Position numbers and translations under genes: made by a program. A DNA stretch of 27,297 nucleotides from Anaerolineae bacterium (GTDB lineage Bacteria > Chloroflexota > Anaerolineae > B4-G1 > SLSP01), in NCBI GenBank assembly GCA_018055515.1, contig JAGPHL010000006.1:1-27297 (forward strand). The letters run 5' to 3'. The notes below the pieces were generated by a model, which saw only the letters and a program-made list of their open reading frames with translations, did not search any database and was not told the origin of the DNA. This document shows positions 1 through 13,100 of this stretch, piece after piece (position 1 is the stretch's first letter; each line of letters begins with the position of its first letter).

Positions 1-1147
1 CGACCGGCGTGAAGCGCAGCGTGCCGCTCGTCTGCGGGCTGACGTAGGTGACGCTGGGTGTGGGAATCAGCAGCTCGTTCGATGACTGAGCCGTCATCAC
101 GATCGTCTGGATTTCATTGGCGGCCCCACTGCCGATGCCGGTCAGGGCCACCGTCTGTTGCCCCGCGTCCTCGTTCACCGTGCGGGCGGCAAGCGCATCC
201 AGCGTCGGCGCGTCGTTGACGGCTTTCACGGTCACCAGGAACGCGCGTGCCGTGGTCGCAACGCCGTCGCTCACCGTGACGGTGATCGTCGCGCTGCCCC
301 ACTGGTCAGCGAGCGGCGTGAAGCGCAGCGTGCCGCCGGTCTGCGGGCTGACGTAGGTGACGGTCGGGGTGGGGATCAGCGCCGGATTCGAGGACTGCGC
401 GCTGACGCTCAGCGTCTGCACCTCATTTGCCGCCCCGCTGCCGATGCCGCTCAGGGTCACCGTCTGTTGCCCCGCGTCCTCGTTCACCGTGCGGGCGGCG
501 ATGCTGTCCAGCGTCGGCGCGTCGTTGACGGCGTTGACCGTCACCAGGAAAGCGTGCACCGTTGTCGAAACGCCGTCGCTCGCCGTGACGAAGATCGTGG
601 CGCTGCCCCACTGGTCAGCGAGCGGCGTGAAACGCAGCGTGCCAGTCGTCTGTGGGCTGACGTAAGTGACGGTCGGGGTGGGGATCAGCGTGACGTTCGA
701 CGATCGCGCCGTGACGGTCAAGGTCTGCGTCTCATTGGCCGCTCCGCTGCCGATGCCGGTCAGGGCCACCGTTTGCTGCGGCGCGTCCTCGTCCACCGTG
801 CGGGCGGCGATGCTGTCCAGCGTCGGCGCGTCGTTCACCGCATTGACGGTGACCAGGAAGGCGCGCGCCGTGGTCGCAACCCCATCGCTGACGGTGACGG
901 TGATCGTCGCGCTGCCCCACTGATCGGCGACCGGCGTGAAACGTAGCGTGCCGGTCGTCTGCGGGCTGACATAGGTGACGCTTGGCGCGGGAATCAGCGC
1001 CGGATTCGAGGACTGCGCGCTGACGCTCAGCGTCTGCGCCTCATTCGCCGCCCTGCTGCCAATGCCGCTCAGGGTCACCGTTTGCTGCGGCGCGTCCTCG
1101 TCTATCGTGCGGGCGGCGATGCTGTCCAGCGTCGGCGCGTCGTTGAC
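1..1147 (-). repeat. Tandem 103-residue modules (3.7 copies, running out of the window)
   Basis: A second Ig/cadherin-like module type begins with NDAPTLDSIAART(V/I)(D/N)EDA, continues with (V/L)(T/A)L(S/T)GIGS and SSN..LIP.P.VTYVSPQT, and ends with FTP(V/L)ADQWGSATI. The same 16-base stretch gcgtcggcgcgtcgtt recurs (last position varies in places) at 202, 511, 820 and 1129, an exact 309-base period. Three copies are complete and a fourth is cut by the window edge, so the array continues to the left. Copies are highly similar at DNA level. Confidence 0.9.
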
Positions 1148-4100
1148 GGCATTCACGGTCACCGTCACTGTGGCCGTCGCCTCCAAGACGCCGTCGCTGA
1201 TGGTGTAGGTGAAATGGTCCACGCCGTTGAGATTGAGCGTCGGCGTGTAGCGCAGGGTGCTGCCCGCTATCGTGACCTGTCCCAGGAGCGGCGTTCCCAC
1301 TGCCGTCAGGAAGGGGATTTGCCCGTCAACGTCATAGTCATTGTCCAACACCGCGAGGGTGAGTGGCGTATCCTCGTCCGTCACGGCTACGTCATCCACC
1401 GCGACCGGGGCATCGTTCACGCCGCCCACCTGCACCGTGATCCAGGCTGTCGCCTGCAGGCCGCCCGGATCACGCACCGTGTAGGTGAAGGTATCGGCGC
1501 CGAAGAAGTTGAGAGTCGGCGTGTAGAGGATGGTCACGCCGTCGGTCGTGGCGATGCCGTCGTAGGGCGCGCCCAGGCGCACGACGGTCAACGTATCGCC
1601 ATCTATGTCGCTCGCGTAGGCCGGGAAGGGCGCGATCTCGACTGGCGTTTCCTCAGTGGTGAAGGCCGGGATGTCGTCGGCGGTGGGCGCATCATTGAGC
1701 GGCTGGATGGTGACAGTGACCCAGGCCGTGTCGAATAAGGCGCCGTCGCTGATCGTATAGGTGAACGTGTCCATGCCGTTGAGGTTGGGCCAGGGCGTGT
1801 AACGGAGGGTGCTGCCCGCTATCGTGGCCTCGCCCAGAAGGGGCGTCCCGACGGCGATCAAGAAGGGAATTTGGCCGTCAGGGTCGCTGTCGTTGCTCAA
1901 CACCGCGAGGGTGAGCGGCGTGTCCTCGTCCGTGGTCGCCGTATCGTCCACCGCGATGGGCGGATCGTTGACATTGTCCACCCTCACGTTGATCGAGGCG
2001 GTGGCCTCCAGGCCATCAGGATCACGCACCGTGTAGGTGAAGGTATCGGCGCCGAAGAAGTTGAGAGTCGGCGTGTAGAGGATGGTCACGCCGTCGGTCG
2101 TGGCGATGCCGTCGTAGGGCGCGCCCAGGCGCACGACGGTCAACGTATCGCCATCTATGTCGCTCGCGTAGGCCGGGAAGGGCGCGATCTCGACTGGCGT
2201 TTCCTCAGTGGTGAAGGCCGGGATGTCGTCGGCGGTGGGCGCATCATTGAGCGGCTGGATGGTGACAGTGACCCAGGCCGTGTCGAATAAGGCGCCGTCG
2301 CTGATCGTATAGGTGAACGTGTCCATGCCGTTGAGGTTGGGCCAGGGCGTGTAACGGAGGGTGCTGCCCGCTATCGTGGCCTCGCCCAGAAGGGGCGTCC
2401 CGACGGCGATCAAGAACAGGGTTTGCCCGTCAGGGTCGCTGTCGTTGCTCAACACCGCGAGGGTGAGCGGCGTGTCCTCGTCCGTGGTCGCCGTATCATC
2501 CACCGCGACGGGCGGATCGTTCACGCCGCCTACGGTCACGGTAATCCAGGCCGCGGCTTCCAGGCCACTGGGATCGCGCACCGTGTAGGTGAAAGGATCG
2601 GTGCCGACGAAGTCAAGCGTCGGGGTGTAAATGATGGTCACGCCGTCAGTGGTGGCCGCGCCGTTGGCCGGGCTCCCCACCCCACTCACGGTCAGCGGGT
2701 CGCCATCCACGTCGGTCGCATAGACCGGGAAGGGGGCAATCTCTACTGGCGTATCCTCGTTCGTCGCTATCGAGATGTCGTTCGCGACAGGCGCATCATT
2801 GACCGGGTTGACCGTCATGGTGATGCAGGCGCTGGCCTGGAGGCCGCCGGGGTCACGCACGGTATAAGTGAAAGCGTCAATTCCGACGAAGTTGAGCGTT
2901 GGCGTGTAGATCACGCTTGCGCCGTCCGTCGTAGCCAGGCCGTGCGCCGGTGCGCTCACGCTGGCAATGATGAGCGGGTCGCCGTCCACGTCATGGACAA
3001 ACTGGGGGAGCAAGGGAATCCACTTCGCTGTCTCTTCCTCGGTCACCCCATAGAGACTGATTGCCGAAGGCGCGTCGTTGACTGGCTGGACGGTGAGTGT
3101 GACCGTGGCGACATTGGAGCTGGAGAACTCGCTGAGGAGGCGATAGGTGAAGCGGTCCTCGCCGTGGTAGTTTATCGTCGGCGTATAGACAAAGGCGCCG
3201 TCGGGCCGCAACCTCACGTCGCCATAATCCGGGGCGGACACGACCGTCGCCGTCACGGATGTCCGTGTCCCCAGCGTGTCGTTGCCCAACACGCCCGGCG
3301 CGGCGACGTTCAGCGCTGTGTCTTCATCCGTCGCATAGCTGTCATCGGTCGCCCCAAAATCAAAGTAGTAGACGTAGGCGCGACCTGACGCTGCCACATC
3401 CGGCGCGCCGACGACGAGGGTATCGCCATACAAGGCCAGCGCCGCGCCGAAGTGATCGCCGGCGCTGCCGTCGGTGCGGGTGATCACCTCCGCCAGGCCC
3501 CAGTTGTCCGGCGCGGGTGTTCCCGGATTGTTCGGGTCATAATCGCGCAAGAAGACGTAGGCCGCGCCCTGTTCGGCGTGATCGCCGACCCCGGTGCGCG
3601 GCGCGCCGACGGCGATCCGGTCCCCCGCGATGGCGACCGCGACGCCGAACCCGTCGCTCAGAACGCCGGTAGGCGTCAGCGTAGCGACCTGTCCCCAGGC
3701 GTTGTCGCCGCCCTGGTTTTGCAGGAAGACGTAGGCTGCTCCCGCGTCACTGCCGATGACGATGGTGTCGCTGTCAATGTCCACGCTTCGGGCGAAGCGG
3801 GTTGGTTCATAAGGGAGCATGGGGTGGGTCAACGTGACGGGCAGCGCCGTCCAGGTATAGGGAGGCATCGCCATTTCGTCGTAGGTGTAGGTGTAGATTT
3901 TGGCCGCGCCCATGGGGATGGACATATCGGTGTTGTCCCAGTTCGGCGCGCCCACCACGAGCGTATTGCCGCTGAGGGCCAGCGCCGCCCCAAAGCTGCC
4001 ACTCACGGAGTCTGGGAGGTAAGTATCGCCCGCGCGAACGCCCCCGCCCCCAAACGCGGGGTTGCCCGGCACACCGACGACAAACGCATTCGGGCCGAGC

Positions 4101-7100
4101 TGCTCGACCGCGTAACCGGCGTGGTCCTGCATCGTCGAGCCCTGGACGGTCTGCGTGACGACCCACTGTCCGTTGTCGGGATTCCATGGCTCAGTGGTGC
4201 GGAAACGGTAGGCGACCCCGCTGAAATCCGAAGACATCGTCTCGTCCGGGGCGCCGACCAGGATGTCGGGAACCGGGTTGCCCGACAGGTGACTGATAGC
4301 GACCGCCGAGCCAAAGTGCTCGCCGCCCATGTACCACCCACTGGCGCTCAGCGTGGTGGACAACGTCCATGCGCCGGACAAAGGATGGTATCGCCACAGG
4401 TACACGATGCCATTATCTTCAGCCGCGCCATCTTCATACGGCGCGCCGGTAACGAGATAGTCGTTGTAGAGCGCGAGCGCCGCGCCGAATTGCTGGTCGG
4501 TCTGATCCGCTGTGGGCGAGAGGACGCCGCCCGGCTGCACGGTGAACGAGACGGTCGTCCCTTCGGCCAACGGACTGGGCTGCGCCGCATCCGGCAGCGC
4601 CACACTGGGGTGACCCGGGGACTGCGAGGCCGCGTTGCCAGCGTAGAACGGGGAAAGGCGCAGCAGCGCCGGCGCGGGCTGCGCTTTGACGCCAGCCAGC
4701 GACGCTGCCGGCGCCAGCGCAATCGCTGCCGCGTTGCCCGGCGTGGTATAGGCGCTCATGAGCTGCGGGCTGGTCGGGTCAGCGATGTTGATGACGCGCA
4801 CACCGCCTGCGCCATCGGCCAGATAAGCGTAATTGCCCTGCACGATGACGTCGGTAGCCGTGCCCGGCGTGTCCAGGCGGCCCGGTGTGGCAGACGGGTT
4901 CGACAGGTCAATCACTGTCAATCCCAGGTTGCCGTCGGCGATGTAAGCCCGATTGCCGACCACGACAACCCCGCGCCCGTCGCCGGCCGCGTTGTAGGAG
5001 CTCAAAACGCTGGGGAGCGCCGGGTTGGAGAGACTCACGCGCCACAGCGCGCCAGAAGGCACATACGCCTGATTGTCCACGATGGCAAAATTGCTGGCGA
5101 CCGAGCGAGCCGTCCAGGCTCCGACTTCGGACAGGCCATAGACGGTCGCCATCGTGCAGTCGGCGGTCAAACGATACACCTTGTGGGCCAGGCTCGACTG
5201 GCCCACCGTCGCCAGATACCATGGCGACTGGAAGTAGTCCGTCTTGCTGATCACACCCGCGCCGCACGGCGAGGAGAAGCCATTTCGCCACAAGTTGAAG
5301 TCTTCGGCGACGGTCGTGTAGCGATACTTGCCGCCGCCGACCGTGAGGGTGAGGGCCACGCGCGGCGCCAGTGTGTCCAGATTGCCGCTCCACGTCTGGG
5401 CGGCCAGATCCGCCGCGCTCACGTGCCCGGCGGTGTCGGTGCCACGCAAGTCGAGCGCAAAGGCTCCTTCCACCCCATCCGGCACTTCTGCGCTCCAGTT
5501 GGAGAACTTGACGCCGGCGCCGGATTGGGCCAGCGTGGCCGCCTGCCAGCCGGCCTGGGCGAGCGCGGCCACTTCGAGCGGCGACAGCGCGCGGGCATAA
5601 ACGCGAACATCGTCAACGCCGCCGCGCCAGTAGCGCATACTGGCAGGCTGCGCCGCCAGCGTCCACGCCAGGTCCGCCATGTAGGAATAGGTAGGATGGG
5701 AAAGCCGCTGGCTGCCTGTTCCCGGCTGCGGATTGAGAGTCACACTCCGCTGCCAATTGGTAGCAGGCATAGATCCTTTGTACGAGACTTGCAACGTGAT
5801 TTGCGAGCAGAAAGAGTTGAGAACGCTGAGCTTGATGGGAACATACGGCGTGGCCTGGCTGGTTCCATGATAAAGAGACTGACCCTCCAGCATCACGTCA
5901 TAATATCCCAAACTCAGCGGGGTAAGGGTAAGATTCGCAAAGGTGACGCAGCCAGCCACGGCTTCGCCGCGTCCAATGTCGAAACGTGAGGGGCTCGTCG
6001 GATGCTGGCCCGCGAACGCCGTAGTGCTCGCGCGCTGCTCCCCGTTCACGTACAGACTGTAGGTCACGCCGTCGAACGTGGCCGCCACGTGGTTCCAGGC
6101 ATTCTCCGTCAGTGCGGCAGTCGTGTAGGTGACGAGCGATTGCGTCCCGTTGCCAAAGCCGCCGACCAGGACATTCCGGTTGATCACCTGAAGGGCAGGA
6201 TAGGTATAGCGCGTGTCCGTGTAGGCGTCGCTGCCCAAGATGGGATAGGAGTTCACGTCCTCCGGGGAGGGATAGACCCAGGCAGCCACGCTGAAGCGCG
6301 AGCCGGGAAGCAGGCCGGCTTGCGGTCCGACGGCGACGTAATCGTCCACGCCGTCGAGGTAGAGGCTGGAGCCGCCCACCGCGCCGGCGGCGGCTTTGTT
6401 CGTGTCGTCCGCCCCGGTATACAGCACACCGTCGTGCTCCCAACCGGAGGCATCGGTCAGGGTCACGCCGTCTGCGGCCCACGTCTCATCCAGTGTGAGC
6501 CGGAGCACCGGTTCAGCGCCGAGGTACAACCGCTCGCGGAGCGTGTCGGCGGACAAGGCGCGGTCGAACATCCGCACGTCGTCAATGACGCCGGGGAAGC
6601 GATGGTTCACGCCGTCCGAGCGGCTGCCCACTGCCGAGACGCCGCTGCATTGCGCCATGCTGCCCGCTACTGCGGTGCTGGCGACCCATTGCCCGTCGCG
6701 GTAGAGGCGCAGCGTCGCGCCGTCATACGTCGCGGCCAGGTGAACCCAGGTATTGAGCGGGACGGTCACGGCCTGTTCGGCATACTTCCAACTGCCGCCC
6801 ACTTTGACCCAGATGCGCGGGTAGTGGCCGGTCTTGTTCTCGTTGAGGGAGAGGGTCAGGCCACAGCCGGCCGCCTCTTTGTAGGACACGATGGTTTCGC
6901 GCGCGCCGGTCCCGCCCGTGCGTTTGACCCAGGCGGAGACCGTAACGTTGGTAAACGTACCCCAATTGGGCAATGCGACGGTGGTTTGTTTGCCGTCGAA
7001 AGCCGCCGCGCTGCCGGCATGTCCTATCACGCCATAACCGGGGCATCCCACGCCCGTGCATGTGCCGTGATGCGCCTGGCCGGAAATATCCTGCCAGGTG

Positions 7101-10100
7101 AGGCTGCCATTTTGGTCAGGCATGTCGTCAAGCGCCAGATGGAGCGTCTCGCCGGCCAGGGGCGTTTCGTTATAGAGTGCGGAGCCGGGCAGCGTGGGCC
7201 GCCAGGCCACTTGCGCGCTGCTCAGCCCGGCGACTTTGGGCTGCGCCAGAGCGCGCACTTCTTCGGGCAACAGCGCCCGCTCGGCGATCACCAGCTCGTC
7301 GAGGTAGCCCATGTACGGCTCGGCGAGCGCGGTGCTGCCGGCGTCGGTCCCCGCGCCAATCAGCAGGAGGTCATCCAGGTCGGGTTGCAGGGTCGTGGTG
7401 GTGGTGAAGACGGCTTGCAATGCGCCGTTCTGGTACAGGGCCACGGTGTTATCGTCCCCGACCACTGCCGCTACGTGCACCCATTGGTTACTTTGGAGCA
7501 CACCGGCGACATAAGGGCGTGAACTGCTCCCCAGAGCGGTAAACAGCAGCTGGTTATTCTGTAACCCAAAGCCAAAGCCGTTGGCACTGTGAGTCTGGGC
7601 CGTCGCCACAAGGCGCTGGACGCCGGATAGCGCTTCAGGCTTGATCCAGGCCGCCACAGACAGGCCGGCCGTGCGCTCGTTGATCGGGCTATGTGCGACC
7701 TGGAGCGCTTGCGCACCCCGGAAGCGCGCCGCAGCACCGTAGACCCCGGTCGCGCCGGCTTCAGGACAGGCGCCCAGGCAGGTGGCATGGAGCAACGCGC
7801 CGCCATTATCATAGAAGAGGGTGGCCCCCGCGCTTTCTTCGAGGTGCAACAGCAGCGCCGTATCGCGCGGGGCCGGCGCTTCGCTCACCGTGCCTTGCGC
7901 CGTCTGTGTGGACGTGATCGCCGTCGTCGGCAGGTGAGCATCCCCGCCGGGCGCGGCGGCGTCCACCAGGATTGTGCCAAGCGCCAGGCGCGCCTGATTG
8001 CCCATGCGGTCGGCGGCCTCCAGACGGACGGTGTAGCGGCCCGTCGGGCGCGCCTCCGCGATGGTGTAGGTGACCGACCAGGCATTCCCGGCCAGGGTGA
8101 CGGGCTGCGCCTCCCCGCCGACTACCGCGCCATTCGCGTCCAGCAGCGCCACCCGGACGCTGTCGAGTTGGAGTCCACTGCCGGGTGTAGACGTACCGGC
8201 GATGTTGGGATCAGAGACACTGCCGCTCAAGTCAACCGACCAGGCGTTGGAAAGCGTGGGGTGCAGTCGCGCAGAGAGCAGGGAATCAGAAGGGAGACCC
8301 AGGGTTGCCACAGGCGGCGTCGCGTCCACGTACAAGGTAGTGTTGGGCGAGGTCGCCTGGTTGCCGACCCAATCCGTGGCGCGGGTAGCCAGAACATACT
8401 GGCCCTCGCCGCTCGGCTTGAAGAACGGACACCAGGCTGTGTCCCCCAGCGAATCCGTACATGCCGGCGCCGCCACGGTCGTCAGGCTTCCGCCGGCTTT
8501 GGTGACCAGCAGTTCCACCTGACTCACCCCGGCGTAGCCATCCTGCGCCGCGACGTACATCAACACGTCCTGGTTCGCCAGATAAGGCAGATCCGGATTG
8601 TAGGAACGCAGGGTTGAGGCAGGCGCAGTCGCGTCTACCAACAGCGCGTCGCTGCGGCGTTCGTGAACCAGCTTGCCCTGGTAGCGGAAAATGTCCCGCA
8701 CCGCGTAGGCGTTGAGCGCGTGATCGTACAGCGTCACCTCGTCGAGCCGGCCATAGAAGGGATGGCCCGTGGCAGATCCGCCCAGCGAGATAGCCTCCGT
8801 ACTGGCGCACGCCGCGCCGCTCAGGGCGACGCTGCCCTGTTCGTACCCGTTTACGTAGATGCGGGCCGTGCTGCCGTCGTAAGTGCCCATCACGTAGTTC
8901 CACTGGTCAGGCAACAGTTGCGTCAGGCTGGCGACCGAAATCCCTGCGCCGCAAGCGCCGCCTGACGCAGGCGCGAGGGTCAACGTGGCCGTGAGGCCGC
9001 CGGCCGGGATGGAGAGCTGGTAGTTGTTGCCCTTGCTCACCAACACCTGCTCGCTGTTCTTGATCGCCGCAGGCTGCACCCAGGCGCCCACGCTGAAATG
9101 CGGCAAATCGAGGCTCGCGTTGGCCGCAATCGTAATCCGGTCCGTCGTGTGGCCGGGCGCCATGTTGAACTCAGCCGCCTGGCCGGCTTGCCCGGCGACA
9201 CCGGCCATCGGGCAAGCCGTGCACGTGCCAGGGAGCGCCCCCGTGATGTTGGCAAACTGCGTCGCGCCCAACAGCTCATCCAGGTGCAGATGAACGACGG
9301 GCGCTTCCTGGTAGATGGCTTGCAGGCCGGATGCAGACGGCGGGAGCGTAAAGACGCGCACGTCGTCAATGTTGCCGGCCCAGTACGAGCCGCCGGCAGG
9401 ATGCCGGCCTACGGCCAGGCGCTGAGCGGTCAACGAGCTGGCCGTTGTGGTCGTGATCAACTGGCCGTTCAAATAGAATTTGACCTGCCCCTGCTCCAGG
9501 GTCGTGGCGACGTGCTGCCACTCATTGGGCGTGACTGCGGCACCGGTATCGAACAGGGTGGCGCCGTTCAACACCTTCCAGCGCAGGCCCTCACGCACGA
9601 TGGCCCAGTTGCCCGTACTGAGCACGACCCGAGTGGTATTGCCTGACGCAGCGGGCCGCACCCAGGCCATCAGGGCGCCGCCCTGCGACGTATCGAGCGT
9701 CAACGTCGTGCTCAGCCAGTCGCTCGAACCGTCGAACAGCGCGGCCTGGTTGATGCGCCCGGCCACGCCCGTCGTGGGACAGGCGCCGCCCGCGCTGGCA
9801 CAGAAGGCGTTGCTTTGCTGGCTCAAATCCACCGAGTTTTCAAAGGTGGACACCCCCGGCGCTTCGTCCAACTTGAGATGCAGCGCCAGGCCGGCAGCCC
9901 GGTACAGCTCATCAATCTCTTCGGTCGAGAGCGGTCGCCGGTAGATGGCGACATCGTCCAACACGCCGCGAAAGGGCATCGCGTTGTTGTAGAAGGCCCA
10001 ATGGGTGTCGTCACCCAGATACAGGCCGGCGTAGCGATCCTTATCGTTCAAGGCCATAAAGCGCAGGCCGGGGGCGTTGGTGTCGAAGTCGTAGGTGCTG

Positions 10101-13100
10101 TCGCACGTCTCCGATCCGTCCGTGCTTTTCAGGCAGAGGTTGTGGTCCGTCGAAAGATAGCGGTGCACGACCCCCAGCGTACCGGCGCCGTCCACGTTCT
10201 TCAAGAGGTCTACATCCACATTGTCGCCATCGCCGAGGCTGTCCCAAGAGCACCCGCTGCACACGCTGCCGTTCCATTTGATCTTGAAGTCGGCCTTCAA
10301 AATATGGCCGCTGGTGCCGGGTCGCGCGTTATAGACGTGCAATTGGTCAATCCAGACGCTGCCGCGCTGGCCTGAGGAACCCACGCGCAGAGCCGTGGCA
10401 TTGGTCGGCCTGGCGCCATTCAGGTTCCAGCTGGCGACGCGCGCGTTGTTGACGTAGAGGATCAACTCGCTGGCGTTGTAGGTAGCAACGACGTAATTCC
10501 AGGCCGCAGCGGTCAATACCGCGTCGGAGGTCGTGCGCGAGACCCACGTGGAGCCTGTGCCAAAACCCACCCGGACGTGACGGCCCACCATCTGCAGCGT
10601 GGGGTAAGCGTTCTTTGAGCCGCTCTGCTCGCCCAGGATGCCCTGCGCATAGGGCGGGCTGAAAGTGAACTGAACCCGAGTGCCGTAAACCGAATCAACG
10701 TTGACTTTGATATTGTGGACGCCCGCACTGAGGTGGTAATGAAGGTTGGTCGCTGTGCGATCCCAATACTCCACATAAGAAGCGTTGTCTTCCCATGGAT
10801 CTGCGGAGGCAATTTGGACGCCATCCACATAGAGTCTCGCCTTGCCCTGGAGGTCGGTCCGCAGCGCGAAGTCATAGTAACCCGCCGGGAAGTTGAAATC
10901 CCCCGAGTAGTAACGGCTATATCCGCCAGCGGGGGTCGTGACGTCCAACATCAGGCCGCTGGCGGGATCCATCCAGCCATCCCACCCCGCGCAGCCAGTT
11001 TTTACCGGCGTCGAGGCGAGGTAATAGCCGGCCGTGAAAGGACATGCCGGATCCACCGGTTCCGGTTGCGGAGCGGGCTTGACCCAGGCGGAGAGTGTGA
11101 ACTGGCCATCGCTCAGGTCCAGGCTGGGGCGGCCGGAGACGTTGAGATAGTCGTTGCCATCAAACTTCCCGCCCCACAGACTGGTCACGCCAGGGACGCG
11201 GGCAGGGCAGGTGCTCCCGGTGCACGAGCCGCCGTTGCTTAAGCCGGAGTCGTCGGCGAAGGCCGTCTGTGACGGCGTCGGGTGAGTGACTTGCTCAAAC
11301 TGCAGGTGCAAGACCGGGCGCTCATACAACTCGCGGATTTCGCTCACCGTGATAGGACGGTTGTAGGTGCGCACGTCGTCCAGCCACCCCTTCCACGCGC
11401 CGCCCAGGGTCACGGCGCCGGTGCCGCTGAAAGCCGCGACGCCAGTGCGACTGACAACCCGCTCGGTGTTGACGTAGATGGCCTGTTCCGCGGTTTCCTT
11501 GTCATAGCGGAAGACCAGATGATACCAGCGATTCGCCGCCAGCTGGGTAGGGCTGGAGAGGACATTGCCGCCGAAATCCAGCGCCGGCTTGCCGCCGCGC
11601 AACATCAGTTGCAGTTGAGGCGTGCCCTCCGTGCTCAGAATGTTCCGGTTGCCGGTCAGGTCGGTGGTGTTGACCCAGACGGAGACGGCAAAACTGGAAT
11701 CGGTGAGACCCAGGCGGTCCGCAGCGGGCAGGGTGACGGATTGGCCGCCGTTGAACTTGAGCGCGTAATCGAAGTAACCCGGCTCCGCGCGGGTAGGACA
11801 TGTCGTCTCGCTGCACACGCCATTGGCTGCCGGCAGGGTGCCAGAATGATCCAGGAACACGGTTTGGGTGGCGTCTTCGTCCAGCGGCAGCCAGAGTTGA
11901 GCGTAGTTGGAGCCCTCGCGCCAATCGGTGATGAGTGCCTCGGCGGTCTGGGTGACGCTGATCGGTCGGGTGCTCTGGGGGGCGACGGTGAGATTGCCGG
12001 CCACCCGGGTCTCCGCGAGCGGCTGGAGCACAAAGGTCTGTGGGGCCGGTGTTCTCACGGCCAGCGCGGGTGCGCTGTCGAATGATAGCAGCCCCTGCGC
12101 GTAACGGCCCAGCAATTTGTTAGACAGGGTAGCCGTATAGGCCAATGTCTGCCCGGGTTGCACGACCCTATCGTTGAGATTGAAGCGGCCTTGCATCACA
12201 GCCTGGACCTCACTCGTGTTGAGCGCGCGGTCGAAGACGGTCACGTCATCGAGCAGACCGGTGAAACTATCAGCGGCAGACGTGGCACCGATCACTAACA
12301 CATCATCGGTGTCGGGCCGGGCCGGCCTGGGGTAGGAGAGCCTTTGCTTAAAGACCCCATTCACGTAAAAGGACACGGCGTTCGCGCTGTCCATCACGGC
12401 TGCCACATGGGTCCACTGGTTCGCTTGCAGTTCGACGGAAGCATAGTAAGTGGTCTCGCCATAGGTTCTGAGGGATAGGCCCGTGCTCGACAGGCCAAAC
12501 GCGAAGCCGTCGGCAGCGGTATTTATCTGGGCCGTGGCCAGGATGTTCTGATCAACGGAAACCCTGGTCGGGCGCACCCAGGCCGCGACGGTGAAGTTGT
12601 GACTCAGACGATTCACCGGGCCGTTGGGCAGGCTCAAGGAATCGCCGCTGCCAAACTGAGCGGCATAAGCATAACGTCCGTCCTTCCCGGCGTCGGGACA
12701 GGCGCCCGACGCGCATACGGCTGCATCGGTCAGGTTGGCCTCATCGCGGAAGGTCTGCGCGCCGGCAGTTTCGTCCAGGCGCAACAGCAGAAGGGGAGCG
12801 TGCGTTTCTTGCACGCCGGCCGCCATGGTAAGGACGCTCGGGTCGGAAGGCACATAAGGATTGTAACCGAAGGCCCTCTCCTTGAAATCGTTCAGGCCGT
12901 CATCATCCGCATCAGGCTGTAACGGGTCAGACGTGACCCAGGTGTAGCGCTGGCTACCGCTCGCGTCAATGGCATAGACTATTTCCCAACCGGTCAGTTC
13001 TGCCTTGTCCGTCAGACCGTCGCCGTCGCTGTCCTGGCGCATAGGATCGGTGTGCCGCGCCCCTTCTTCGGCGTCCGTCAGACCGTCGCCGTCGCTGTCC

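Larger units (their letters stand above)
1148..3350 (-). repeat. Eight tandem 92-residue cadherin-like (Big_9/VCBS-type) modules
   Basis: Residues about 5000-5733 hold eight modules with the signatures NDAPVA.DD..TDEDT, an NDSDPDG or DVDGDPL acidic loop, YTPT.N..G.D.FTYT.(S/R)D, and a final V.VTV strand. The spacing is 276 bases. From module 4 to 7 two subtypes alternate: one with VAVDDTATTDEDT, one with TADDIPAFTTEET. The unit of duplication there is therefore two modules (552 bases). Modules of this type are common in RTX-like and other bacterial adhesins and usually bind calcium between modules. Confidence 0.9.

Noticed and set aside
1..3400. Direct repeats as a CRISPR array or mobile element
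   Set aside because: The repeats are 276 or 309 bases, in-frame and protein-coding, with no short repeat-spacer pattern, no terminal inverted repeats and no transposase.
3452..5989. A plus-strand open frame of about 845 codons, and others at 158-946, 6002-7522 and 13052-14137
   Set aside because: All lie antisense to the giant gene. Their translations are low-complexity Arg/Val/Asp-rich and mirror the real repeats, including duplicated tails that follow the 552-base repeat.
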